Positions 18,468 through 26,971 of a stretch of DNA of 44,903 nt are shown here, one piece after another. The notes under the pieces were generated by a model, which was not told the DNA's origin, searched no databases, and saw only the letters and a program-made list of their open reading frames with translations. Both the position numbers and the translations under genes were made by a program. The DNA is from Legionellaceae bacterium (GTDB lineage Bacteria; Pseudomonadota; Gammaproteobacteria; Legionellales; Legionellaceae): positions 1 to 44,903 of the forward strand of contig CANJHO010000010.1 in assembly GCA_947474165.1 (NCBI GenBank). The letters are read 5' to 3'. Within the stretch, counting starts at the first letter, position 1. Each line of letters opens with the position of its first letter.

Positions 18468-19228
18468 AAGACCACCAGAATAAATTACAAGGCTTGCGCG
18501 TCCTTAACACACGTCCATGGGAACAGGGCCAAAACTTAAGTGCAGCAATTGCTCATGCAGGGGGCCTATCAATTGATGTACCAGCCATTGCCATTGAACC
18601 CACAACTGACGACTGGATCAGTGCATTGCCTAAATTAGCGCTTGTTGATCAGGTTATTTTTATCAGTGCAAATGCTGTCAATTATTTTTATAAAGCCTTA
18701 GAACAAAGCCAATTGCCATGGTCCAATACGATACAAACCACAACCATAGGCCATGCCAGTGCTAAAGCACTAGAACATTGGGGAATAGCAGCCTGTCACA
18801 TCCCCCTGATTGCAGACAGTGAGCATCTATTACAACTGGATGTATTCCAGGAAGTAAAACATCAAACGATCTTGTTAATCAAGGGAGAAGGTGGAAGAAT
18901 GAACATTGCCCATACCTTGATAAATCGTGGGGCGAATTTGGTGTCTTTAACGGTATATCGTCGCTGTTTACCCCAAAACGCCGCACATGATCTTCGTGCC
19001 GTATGGCATGATGATCGTGTGGATGTGATTCTGTTTACAAGCCAGGAGGCAATACAGAATTTATTTTTATTACTCGGCGTTGATGCCCATGCGTGGCTTC
19101 GTCAAATGCCTTGTTTAGTTATCAGCCATCGTTTGGCTGAAGTAGCCGCTCAATTTGGGATGCAAAAGGTCATCGTCAGCCGTTATGATGCGATACTGGA
19201 TGCGCTCGAACATTACAAAAAAGGATGA
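18464..19228 (+). CDS. hemD: Uroporphyrinogen-III synthase
   Basis: 254 residues. It closes hydroxymethylbilane while inverting ring D. The family is poorly conserved, but LRVLNTRPWEQGQNLSAAI, the VIFISANAVNYF stretch, the IKGEGGRMNIAHTLINRGA core and VDVILFTSQEAIQNLF fit its two-domain layout. Position directly after hemC with an ATGA overlap makes the call firm. Confidence 0.93.
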   Translation: MKDHQNKLQGLRVLNTRPWEQGQNLSAAIAHAGGLSIDVPAIAIEPTTDDWISALPKLALVDQVIFISANAVNYFYKALEQSQLPWSNTIQTTTIGHASAKALEHWGIAACHIPLIADSEHLLQLDVFQEVKHQTILLIKGEGGRMNIAHTLINRGANLVSLTVYRRCLPQNAAHDLRAVWHDDRVDVILFTSQEAIQNLFLLLGVDAHAWLRQMPCLVISHRLAEVAAQFGMQKVIVSRYDAILDALEHYKKG

Positions 19229-19232
19229 TGTC

Positions 19233-20333
19233 ATGACCCGTAGCAATGATGCTAAAACACCCTCACCAGTTCACAAAACGCAGGCCCAAACAATGTGCCC
19301 TCCCCTGCCAAATGATCGCTCCTCGCAGTCTAGAAAACACCCCCCTGTGACAACCTTACTCATTGCGCTCATCGCCATCAGCGGTGCTGTCTACTCAATC
19401 TACACCAATCAACAATTAAACCAAAAAACAACAGCAGAAATAAAAACACTACTCATTCAAGTCGACTCGCTCAAAGCAGACCAGCTGGATGCAAAAAAAC
19501 GGTTGGAGACCACGGAACTACTCGCCAAACAATCCGAAACGTCCTTAAAAAATGAATTAGATGCGCTCAAACAACAAGTACAAGTGACACTAAAACAAAG
19601 CCTATATCTATCCAAAGACTGGGTTCTACTCAAAGCACGATACTGTCTTGAATTGGCACAGATCAATGCACATTGGAGTGATAATTCAGCGACAACGATA
19701 GCGCTCCTACAACAGGCCAATAGATTATTAGCAAGCCTACAAGATGAATCGTCTTTTAGCGTGAGACAAGCCATCACCAAAGAAATCGCTCAACTGCAAA
19801 GCATTCCATCAATAGATATCGCGGGCTTGCTCAGTCAAATCGATGCCATAGAAAATCTAATCATCAAGTTACCCCTTAAACCAGTAGTGGTCTCTCTAGG
19901 TCCTAATACCACCCCAACCAATGAGTCTAACCCTTCAGCGTGGCGAAAATACTTAAAAGAAAGTCTCGGTTTACTGCAGACATTGGTTGTAATCCACCGC
20001 CATGATGAAACGATTCACCCCTTGCCCTCGCCTGCCTATGAATCCATGTTACACAACAGCATCCTGTTAAACCTTCAACAAGCACAATGGGCTATCCTCC
20101 AGCATCATGAAGCCGTCTATCAACGCGCTTTAACCCAAGCACTTCAAGAAATTAATCAAACATTTGAGCCCAATACCAGCACAATGAATCTCGTCACACG
20201 CCAACTAAAAACTTTGCAGCAAACACACCTAATACAACCCAAACCCTTGCTAGATGAATCGCTAAGCCTTTTGAACCAATTAATTGAGACAAAAAGTACA
20301 GAACAATCGACGCCTACAGGAGAAAATTCATAA
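19233..20333 (+). CDS. hemX: HemX-like membrane protein
   Basis: 366 residues. An N-terminal cytoplasmic part rich in Pro/Ser is followed by one membrane helix (TTLLIALIAISGAVYSIYTN), a coiled coil (about residues 75-130, with many Gln, Lys and Leu) and a helical C-terminal region (DWVLLKARYCLELAQINAHW…QANRLLASL). This is the HemX/HemD-associated family next to hemCD in gammaproteobacteria; its role in heme synthesis is unproven. The ATG at 19233 has AAGGA 7 bases upstream. Its stop overlaps the hemY start as TAATG. Confidence 0.85.
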   Translation: MTRSNDAKTPSPVHKTQAQTMCPPLPNDRSSQSRKHPPVTTLLIALIAISGAVYSIYTNQQLNQKTTAEIKTLLIQVDSLKADQLDAKKRLETTELLAKQSETSLKNELDALKQQVQVTLKQSLYLSKDWVLLKARYCLELAQINAHWSDNSATTIALLQQANRLLASLQDESSFSVRQAITKEIAQLQSIPSIDIAGLLSQIDAIENLIIKLPLKPVVVSLGPNTTPTNESNPSAWRKYLKESLGLLQTLVVIHRHDETIHPLPSPAYESMLHNSILLNLQQAQWAILQHHEAVYQRALTQALQEINQTFEPNTSTMNLVTRQLKTLQQTHLIQPKPLLDESLSLLNQLIETKSTEQSTPTGENS

Positions 20334-21514
20334 TGATACGCGTTATTTTGCTTTTTCTGCTGTTATTGACCTCTGTCTGGGTAGGGGTTTATTTAAAACA
20401 TGATCCAGGTTATGTACTGATTGCCTTTCACCATTGGACCATTGAAACAACCCTCTGCATTACGCTCATTGGCTTAATACTAATTTTTTTCATATTGCAT
20501 ACTTTTTTATTATTATTGCATTGGACAATCCATATTCCCCTGGGCTTTCATAACTGGCTCACAAAGCGACGAATCCAAAAAGCACAAGCCACCACTCGTC
20601 GGGGTTTAATTGAATTCAGTGAGGGGCATTGGCTGGAGGCCAGAAAGCATCTCATCAAAGCATTACCAGACACCGAAACCCCTTTGCTCAACTACCTCAC
20701 AGCAGCGCGTGCAGCCCAAGAGACAGGGGATAACAAACTACGTGATGATTATTTACGCGAAGCACAACAATCCATGCCAGAAGCAAAAATAGCGGTTGAA
20801 TTAACACAAGCCCAATTACAACTGGCTAACCGACAATGGGAGCAAGCGCTGGCCACATTAAGACATTTACAAGATTTAGCGCCCCATCACCCTTATGTTT
20901 TAAAATTATTAATGCAATTGTATGAAGAAGTAAAAGATTGGCCTCAACTCATCAATCTTTTACCTCTGTTAAAACGTCACAAGGTGATCGAAGAAAACAC
21001 CTATCGTAGGCTCCAACAGCAAACTTATTTACAGGCAATGATCGACCTCATCAAACAGGATCAAGCCGAAGTGCTGGTAAATTTTATTGCAGAACTCCCT
21101 AAAAATTTGGCCAACAATTCGGTCTTGGTAGCACAATACAGCCGCTATTTATTAAGCAAGAAAGACGATAAAAGTGCTGAGTCCCTCGTCCGACGCTGTC
21201 TCAGTAAGGCCTTTAATGAAGAATTGATAAGTATTTATGGTCAAATCAAAGGGGATAATTATCAACTGGCATTTGCTGAATCCCTATTAAAGACCCACCC
21301 CCACTCGCCTGCATTATTGTTATGCTTAGGCACCCTATGTAATGCGCAACATTTATGGGGTAAAGCCAAACTTTATTTCGAACAGAGCATCGAGTTTGGT
21401 GCAACACCAAGCGCATTTATGGAACTAGGCAGATTACTTGAACAACTGAATGATCCGACTGGGGCATGTACTGCTTATCAGCAAGGTTTACTAATAGCCA
21501 CTCAAAACCAATAG
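20333..21514 (+). CDS. hemY: HemY-like tetratricopeptide membrane protein
   Basis: 393 residues. Two N-terminal membrane helices (about 3-20 and 39-66) precede a TPR-like helical region (GHWLEARKHLIKAL, NRQWEQALATLRHLQDLAPHHPYVLKLLMQLYEE, WGKAKLYFEQSIEFG…FMELGRLLEQLNDPTGACTAYQQGL). It is the usual last gene of hemCDXY and is not the protoporphyrinogen oxidase of the same name in Gram-positives. GGAG lies before the ATG. It converges on arfB with a 2-bp gap. Confidence 0.9.
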   Translation: MIRVILLFLLLLTSVWVGVYLKHDPGYVLIAFHHWTIETTLCITLIGLILIFFILHTFLLLLHWTIHIPLGFHNWLTKRRIQKAQATTRRGLIEFSEGHWLEARKHLIKALPDTETPLLNYLTAARAAQETGDNKLRDDYLREAQQSMPEAKIAVELTQAQLQLANRQWEQALATLRHLQDLAPHHPYVLKLLMQLYEEVKDWPQLINLLPLLKRHKVIEENTYRRLQQQTYLQAMIDLIKQDQAEVLVNFIAELPKNLANNSVLVAQYSRYLLSKKDDKSAESLVRRCLSKAFNEELISIYGQIKGDNYQLAFAESLLKTHPHSPALLLCLGTLCNAQHLWGKAKLYFEQSIEFGATPSAFMELGRLLEQLNDPTGACTAYQQGLLIATQNQ

Positions 21515-21516
21515 CA

Positions 21517-21927
21517 CTAATGCACCTCTTGGCGAAGTTTTTTTAACTTGCCCCGCTGTGTTTTACTATCAAGCCTTTTCTTTATCGATTGTTTGGACGG
21601 CTTTGTTTTTTTCCGACGCAAAGGCACCACACTCACTTTTTTAAGAAGGCGTGCTAATCGTTGAAGCGCATCGGCCTTATTTTGTTCCTGACTTCGGTAA
21701 CGTTGTGCTTTGATAATAATGATACCGTCTGCGGTCATTCGGTAATCTTTTAATGATTGCAATCTTTTTTTGTATTCAGAAGGCAAGGATGATTTTACAA
21801 TATTAAATCGAAGATGAATTGCCGTGGAAACTTTATTTACATGTTGTCCACCTGCCCCTTCTGCACGAATGGGGTTCAACTCAATCTCTGACATTCGAAT
21901 CGATACGGTATCCGTAATCTTTAACAT
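21517..21927 (-). CDS. arfB: Alternative ribosome-rescue factor B (peptidyl-tRNA hydrolase)
   Basis: 136 residues. The GGQ motif is at 26-28 in RAEGAGGQHVNKV, the catalytic loop of class-I release factors. There is no codon-recognition domain, and the tail is very basic (RRKKTKPSKQSIKKRLDSKTQRGKLKKLRQ), as in ArfB/YaeJ, which inserts this tail in the empty mRNA channel of stalled ribosomes. ATG 21927 is chosen because AAGGA lies six bases upstream. It follows queH by 17 bp. Confidence 0.95.
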   Translation of the reverse strand: MLKITDTVSIRMSEIELNPIRAEGAGGQHVNKVSTAIHLRFNIVKSSLPSEYKKRLQSLKDYRMTADGIIIIKAQRYRSQEQNKADALQRLARLLKKVSVVPLRRKKTKPSKQSIKKRLDSKTQRGKLKKLRQEVH

Positions 21928-21944
21928 GCGATTTCCTTCAAATA

Positions 21945-22601
21945 TCAACGGTTTTCTTCATCCTTGCCATAATAATTAATCCCTATCTTAATGCGGTCCC
22001 GCTCATTTTTTTTCCGCCAATCATTCGTATCCCGTAAGGAATACACACAACCACAATACTCTTGCTTATAAAAATTTTCCCGCTTGGCAATGGTATACAT
22101 CCGCTCAGCCCCCCCATTTTTTCGCCAATTGTAGGTCCAATATTCCATATCGGGGTACCGACTGGCAGCACGAATGCCTGAAGTATTAATTTGATTCATA
22201 TCCTTCCATCGGGAGATCCCCAATGAACTACAAATAACAGAAAAACCATGCTCATGTGCATAAAGTGCCGTCCTTTCGAAACGCATATCAAAACAAGCGG
22301 TACAACGGAGGCCTCGTTCAGGCTCCCACTCGAGCCCCTTCACGCGTTCAAACCAAAGATCCTTGTCATAATCTGCATCGATAAAAGGGATATGATGCAG
22401 CTTTGCAAAACTAATGTTTTCCTGTTTTCTAATCTCATATTCTTGTATCGGGTGAATATTGGGATTATAGAAAAAAATGGAAAAATTAATCTTGGATGCC
22501 ACAAGAGCCTCCATAACTTCACCAGAACAAGGTGCGCAACAAGAATGCAGTAATAAATTGTCTTTCCCAAGGGGTAATTCTAATTGTTCACGTTCTATCA
22601 T
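21945..22601 (-). CDS. queH: Epoxyqueuosine reductase QueH
   Basis: 218 residues. QueH makes queuosine in tRNA by reducing epoxyqueuosine and uses an Fe-S cluster and a nearby metal. The conserved cysteines are visible in [24 protein letters not shown] and [11 protein letters not shown], with the [17 protein letters not shown] and [15 protein letters not shown] motifs of the DUF208 family. It is the non-orthologous replacement for QueG. Its ATG overlaps the orn stop by 4 bases. Confidence 0.94.
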   Translation of the reverse strand: MIEREQLELPLGKDNLLLHSCCAPCSGEVMEALVASKINFSIFFYNPNIHPIQEYEIRKQENISFAKLHHIPFIDADYDKDLWFERVKGLEWEPERGLRCTACFDMRFERTALYAHEHGFSVICSSLGISRWKDMNQINTSGIRAASRYPDMEYWTYNWRKNGGAERMYTIAKRENFYKQEYCGCVYSLRDTNDWRKKNERDRIKIGINYYGKDEENR

Positions 22602-23152
22602 GATGAACCCTCTAACTTAATAAAATGTTGGCGATAATAGATAAGCTCGTCTATTGAGTCCTTAATATCATCTAATGCCAAATGTTTAGACTGCTTGACC
22701 ACCCCACTCAATAATTGGGGACGCCAGCGGATGGCAAGTTCCTTTAGGGTGCTCACATCTAAATTACGATAGTGAAAAAAATTGGCTAGATCTTTCATGT
22801 AATGACACAAAAATCGCCTATCTTGGCAAATCGTATTACCACACATGGGTGATTTGCCCTTATCCACATATTGCTCCAAAAATTGAAGCGTTGCTTTTTC
22901 AGCCTCAGCTTCAGTCACACTACTCTCACGGACGCGCGTGACCAATCCCGATTGATTATGCTGACGGGTATTCCAAGCATCCATCCCTGCAATGCATGTC
23001 TCCTCTTGATGAATAGCAAATACTGGACCTTCAGCAAGAAGATTCAATTTTGAATCAGTAATCACGGTTGCCATTTCAATAATGCGATCACTTTCTGGTA
23101 ATAGACCGGTCATTTCTAAATCGATCCAAATTAAATTCTGATTATTTTTCAT
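22598..23152 (-). CDS. orn: Oligoribonuclease
   Basis: 184 residues. This DEDDh exonuclease degrades 2-5-nt RNAs and pGpG to mononucleotides. Motif I is [11 protein letters not shown]; motif II is in [19 protein letters not shown]; motif III includes H in [15 protein letters not shown]. The 23152 start gives [14 protein letters not shown], the family form, overlapping the cca stop as ATGA; a second ATG four codons upstream is in frame. Since pGpG comes from c-di-GMP, the diguanylate cyclase at 34959 could feed this enzyme. Confidence 0.96.
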   Translation of the reverse strand: MKNNQNLIWIDLEMTGLLPESDRIIEMATVITDSKLNLLAEGPVFAIHQEETCIAGMDAWNTRQHNQSGLVTRVRESSVTEAEAEKATLQFLEQYVDKGKSPMCGNTICQDRRFLCHYMKDLANFFHYRNLDVSTLKELAIRWRPQLLSGVVKQSKHLALDDIKDSIDELIYYRQHFIKLEGSS

Positions 23153-24375
23153 ACTTTCTTCCATAATTTTATAGTCCGCTCAACACAAGCAACTCTTAGT
23201 TGATGCAATCCCAAAGCAATAGCCTCACCCTGATGCCCCTGGGCTATCAAAGTTTTAGCATTGATTTTTGCACAATCTTCCAATAAAACACGCCAGTACT
23301 GTGCCTGTGGGTATTCAATGGTCCGCCCTGTTCCAAAAGCATCAGCCTGGCAGACGATTAATAGCTGAAGAAAACGGCCAGGTCGTCGAAAGGCATCTGT
23401 TTGTTCAAGGAGCTTAACAATGGTAGTGGGTCGTAGTTCGAACAAGCGATGTATATTTAAATGAGCCCGCGACACCATGACCGCGAGGTTACGATAATCT
23501 GCAGGGATCCGCAATCGTTGACATAAGCTTTCAATCACAAAAACACCGCGCTCTTCATGACCATGGTGCGAGGGCCATTCCTCCATTGGCGTACAGGCCT
23601 TTCCTAGATCATGCACCAATGCTGCAAAACGAATGATGGGATCATCCGATAAGACAACAGCCGCCTGCAATACCATCAACGTGTGAATACCACTGTCAAT
23701 TTCTGGATGATAATGATGGGTATTCGGGACACCAAATAATGCCTCTATTTCAGGTAAAACAACCTTCAGTGCACCACACCATCTGAGGGTGGTAATAAAT
23801 ACTTCGGGATTTCTTTCCTGCAGGCTCTTTTGGCACTCTTGCCAAACACGCTCAGCAACCAAATGAACCAACTCACCCCGTTTTACCATCGCATACATGA
23901 GCGCACGGGTTTCATCAGCCAATTTAAACCCTAAATGATGGTAGCGTGCGGCAAAGCGTGCCACACGTAATACCCGAACGGGATCCTCAATAAAAGCTTC
24001 CGAGACATGCCGCAATATTCTATTTTTTAAATCATCCTGACCATGGTAAGGATCAATTAAATTCCCCTCTGCATCCATTGCCATGGCATTTATCGTCAGA
24101 TCTCGGCGCGCCAAATCTTCCGCTAAGCTAACCTTAGGATTAAAATCGCAAACAAATCCATAATATCCCGTACCCATTTTACGCTCGGTTCGGGCGAGCG
24201 CATACTCTTCGCGTGTAGTGGGGTGCAAAAATACTGGGAAATCTCGTCCAACCTGCTGATAACCTTGTTTTAACAAGGTCTGAGGGTTCGCGCCGACCAC
24301 AACCCAATCCCGCTCTTTCACGGGATAACCTAATAGTCTGTCGCGAACAGCACCCCCCACCAAATAAACGTTCAT
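23149..24375 (-). CDS. cca: CCA-adding enzyme (class II tRNA nucleotidyltransferase)
   Basis: 408 residues. The N-terminal nucleotidyltransferase has [23 protein letters not shown], the [12 protein letters not shown] signature and [16 protein letters not shown]. The central and C-terminal part carries an HD domain ([13 protein letters not shown]), as in the E. coli enzyme. The usual DxD metal pair reads E-x-D here (ERDW), a variant I believe is common in relatives. It starts the cca-orn-queH-arfB unit. Confidence 0.96.
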   Translation of the reverse strand: MNVYLVGGAVRDRLLGYPVKERDWVVVGANPQTLLKQGYQQVGRDFPVFLHPTTREEYALARTERKMGTGYYGFVCDFNPKVSLAEDLARRDLTINAMAMDAEGNLIDPYHGQDDLKNRILRHVSEAFIEDPVRVLRVARFAARYHHLGFKLADETRALMYAMVKRGELVHLVAERVWQECQKSLQERNPEVFITTLRWCGALKVVLPEIEALFGVPNTHHYHPEIDSGIHTLMVLQAAVVLSDDPIIRFAALVHDLGKACTPMEEWPSHHGHEERGVFVIESLCQRLRIPADYRNLAVMVSRAHLNIHRLFELRPTTIVKLLEQTDAFRRPGRFLQLLIVCQADAFGTGRTIEYPQAQYWRVLLEDCAKINAKTLIAQGHQGEAIALGLHQLRVACVERTIKLWKKV

Positions 24376-24495
24376 GGTTTCCTATTGGACATTGGACTAG
24401 ATATACCGCGCGCAGTATCGTATGAAAAAAAACTCATGCCGTCTTGTCCATAAATTAATGGGCGTCTGCTGGATATTATAGTATAATCCTTACCC

Positions 24496-25464
24496 ATGAG
24501 TAAGAGAAGAATAAGTCATCAACAGTCCGCGCGTATAGAAAGAAAACAACAACATTACCGCCAACCGACTGAAATAAACAATAATACGGCAACAGCCGAT
24601 GGGTTAATCATCAGACGCTTTAGTCGTCATGCCATCGTTGAGTCCCTAGAAGGGATGCGCATCCATTGCTCTATTCGCCCCAATATCACATCATTGGTCG
24701 CAGGTGACCGCGTTATCTGGCAGCAAGAAGGAGACCGCCAAGGCGTCGTGGTGAGCTGCTATCCTCGCCAGTCTGTACTTGGTCGTCCTGATAAACGGGG
24801 TCAATTAAAACCGGTTGCAGCGAATATTAGTCAGGTCATGATAGTGGTTGCGCCAAAACCTGACATTTCTTGGGCCTTATTAGACAGTTATTTAGTCATG
24901 GCAGAATTCTTAACTATTCAGGCCTGTATTGTATTAAATAAAATTGATTTATGCGTTGATACATTACAACAACAACTCCAACGCTATGAACAATTAGGCT
25001 ATCCCATTATATACACCAGTAAGGATACAAATGTAGGCTATCAAAACCTACAATGCACCCTCGATCACCAAACAAGCGTTTTTGTTGGACAATCTGGTGT
25101 TGGAAAATCATCCCTAATCTCTCGTATATTACCTCTTGAGCTCAACATACAAACAGCCGCCATTTCGGAACGGACCCACCTAGGATGCCATACCACCAGT
25201 AGTTCATGCCTTTATCACATCCCTACGGGTGGCGCATTAATTGACTCCCCAGGCGTCAGAGAGTTTGGTTTATGGCACATGCCCGCACGAGAAATTGCCA
25301 AAGGGTATCGGGAGTTTAAGCCTTATTTATCACACTGCAAATTTCGAAATTGCAATCATCGCGACTCAAAAGGCTGTGCAATCATCGATGCGGTCAAAGA
25401 AAATTTAATCTCACCCCAACGTTTTGAAAATTATGTTAAAATATCTGCACAATTTTCAACGTAA
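24496..25464 (+). CDS. rsgA: Ribosome small-subunit-dependent GTPase RsgA
   Basis: 322 residues. The circularly permuted GTPase order is seen: NKIDL (G4) before the P-loop GQSGVGKSSL (198-207), then DSPGVREFGLW (G3). An N-terminal OB fold contains GLIIRRFSRHAIVE, and a zinc knuckle (CKFRNCNHRDSKGCAI) lies near the C-terminus. It aids late 30S maturation. It diverges from cca with a 120-bp gap; TATAAT lies just before the start. Confidence 0.96.
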   Translation: MSKRRISHQQSARIERKQQHYRQPTEINNNTATADGLIIRRFSRHAIVESLEGMRIHCSIRPNITSLVAGDRVIWQQEGDRQGVVVSCYPRQSVLGRPDKRGQLKPVAANISQVMIVVAPKPDISWALLDSYLVMAEFLTIQACIVLNKIDLCVDTLQQQLQRYEQLGYPIIYTSKDTNVGYQNLQCTLDHQTSVFVGQSGVGKSSLISRILPLELNIQTAAISERTHLGCHTTSSSCLYHIPTGGALIDSPGVREFGLWHMPAREIAKGYREFKPYLSHCKFRNCNHRDSKGCAIIDAVKENLISPQRFENYVKISAQFST

Positions 25465-25481
25465 CGAATTAAAGGTCTTTT

Positions 25482-26669
25482 ATGTTTAACTATTTCTCTT
25501 TTTCTAACATGGCAGCTGGTTTTATTGCCGTGATGGTTGGCTTTACCAGTTCAGCGGTACTGGTATTTCAAGCGGCAACCACGGCGGGGGCCTCACCTGA
25601 AGAAATCAGCTCATGGCTTTTTGCACTCGGACTGAGCATGGCATGCACCTGTATTGGGCTCTCGCTATATTATCGTATGCCTATTTTAACAGGGTGGTCA
25701 ACACCAGGGGCAGCCTTATTGGTCACAAGCTTAACCGGTGTTTCAATGCCAGAAGCCACAGGGGCTTTTGTCTTCGCCGCATTTTTAACAATTTTAACTG
25801 GGATCACCGGTATTTTTGAGCGCGCCATTACTCACATTCCACGTGCACTGACCTCAGCCATGCTAGCAGGCATTCTGATTCACTTTGGAATGAATATTTT
25901 TATTGCCATGCAACAGCAATTTATTTTGATCGCGGCCATGCTTGTAACCTACCTCATCGGGAAACGGGCATTTCCTCGTTACGTGATTATATTTGTCTTA
26001 TTAGTGGGCATCTTGGTTGCTGAACTTGAAGGGTTGTTTCATTTAGATAACCTCCATTTAACCCTGGCTTATCCCATCTTTACCTTTCCAGTATTTTCTA
26101 TACCAACACTCATCAGTGTGGGCATTCCCTTATTTATTGTGACCATGACCTCACAAAATGTTCCTGGTGTGGCCGTGCTTAACACTGCCGGCTTCAAACC
26201 ACCTATTTCGCCTCTCATCAGCTGGACTGGAATTACGAATTTTATACTCGCCCCATTCGGCAGCTACTCCATCAGTTTAGCAGCCATAACAGCCGCTATC
26301 TGCAGCAGCAAGGAAGCTGACATCAATCCAGACAATCGCTATAAAGCGACTGTTTTTGCTGGTCTATGTTGGTTGTTTATTGGTATTTTTGGTGCCACCA
26401 TTGTCACGCTATTCTTTTCATTTCCCAGCGAGCTTGTCCTAGCCATCGCAGGATTAGCGCTCTTAAGCACGATTGGTAATAGCTTGAAAATTGCTTTAGA
26501 TGAAGAAACACAACGAGAGCCCGCACTCATTACGATCCTCGTTTCCGCTTCAGGCATCACCCTGCTAGGAATTGGTGCCGCATTCTGGGGGCTCATTGCA
26601 GGGGTCCTTGCCTCACTGGTGCTCAATTGGCGGAAAAAAGAACCTCTTGCCATCATTAATACTGCATAA
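25482..26669 (+). CDS. benE: BenE-family benzoate/proton symporter-like transporter
   Basis: 395 residues with about 12 hydrophobic segments. FSFSNMAAGFIAVMVGFTSSAVLVFQAA at the start, STPGAALLVTS, MTSQNVPGVAVLNTAGF and ITNFILAPFGSYSISLAAITAAICSS are the family marks. BenE proteins import benzoate or other aromatic acids with protons; the real substrate here is unknown and no catabolic genes are nearby. It follows rsgA by 17 bp. Its TAA stop is the first three bases of the target duplication of the MITE that follows. Confidence 0.85.
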   Translation: MFNYFSFSNMAAGFIAVMVGFTSSAVLVFQAATTAGASPEEISSWLFALGLSMACTCIGLSLYYRMPILTGWSTPGAALLVTSLTGVSMPEATGAFVFAAFLTILTGITGIFERAITHIPRALTSAMLAGILIHFGMNIFIAMQQQFILIAAMLVTYLIGKRAFPRYVIIFVLLVGILVAELEGLFHLDNLHLTLAYPIFTFPVFSIPTLISVGIPLFIVTMTSQNVPGVAVLNTAGFKPPISPLISWTGITNFILAPFGSYSISLAAITAAICSSKEADINPDNRYKATVFAGLCWLFIGIFGATIVTLFFSFPSELVLAIAGLALLSTIGNSLKIALDEETQREPALITILVSASGITLLGIGAAFWGLIAGVLASLVLNWRKKEPLAIINTA

Positions 26670-26674
26670 TATCT

Positions 26675-26827
26675 GTAACTCCACAGGTTGTGGATAAATT
26701 TGTTTTTTATTCCATCAAAATGCGCATACGTCATCCTGAACGCAGTGAAGGATCTCCTGCGTATGGCTCGGATATGATCAAGTTGAGATCCTTCGCTACG
26801 CTCAGGATGACGTACCTGGGGTGTTAC
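26675..26827. mobile_element. 153-bp MITE with IS66-type ends and 8-bp target duplication
   Basis: The ends are GTAACTCCACAGG and, reversed, GTAACACCCCAGG. The 8-mer TAATATCT is repeated exactly at 26667-26674 and 26828-26835, as expected of IS66-family transposition. Inside, 26728-26756 and 26785-26813 are inverted repeats matching at 26 of 29 bases, with the widespread CATCCTGAGCG…GAAGGATCTC sequence. The right end shares about 35 bases with the terminal repeats of the IS66 element at 42934-44903. There is no gene inside, so it is non-autonomous and probably moved by a related IS66 transposase. Confidence 0.85.
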
Positions 26828-26902
26828 TAATATCTTTCTATAGGGGTAAGGGACTGTAACAAAATAACTTGTATAGTCCCTCAAGCGCTATACTGCGTTC
26901 AC

Positions 26903-26971
26903 AAGCAGAGCTCTGTTTTAAGTTCCACTCCCTGACGCTCGTGGTTCGCAGTAACCGATCAAACCTAAATA
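26903..26971. repeat. Dispersed repeat (copy 3)
   Basis: This segment aligns with about 75-143 of the first repeat: AAGCAG…CTCTGTTTTAAGTTCCACTCCCTGACG, then GTGGTTCGCAGTAACCGATCAAACCTAAAT. An imperfect palindrome is formed by ACTGCG upstream and CGCAGT. It overlaps the stop codon of the 863-residue gene, so the repeat supplies that gene's end. Confidence 0.65.
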
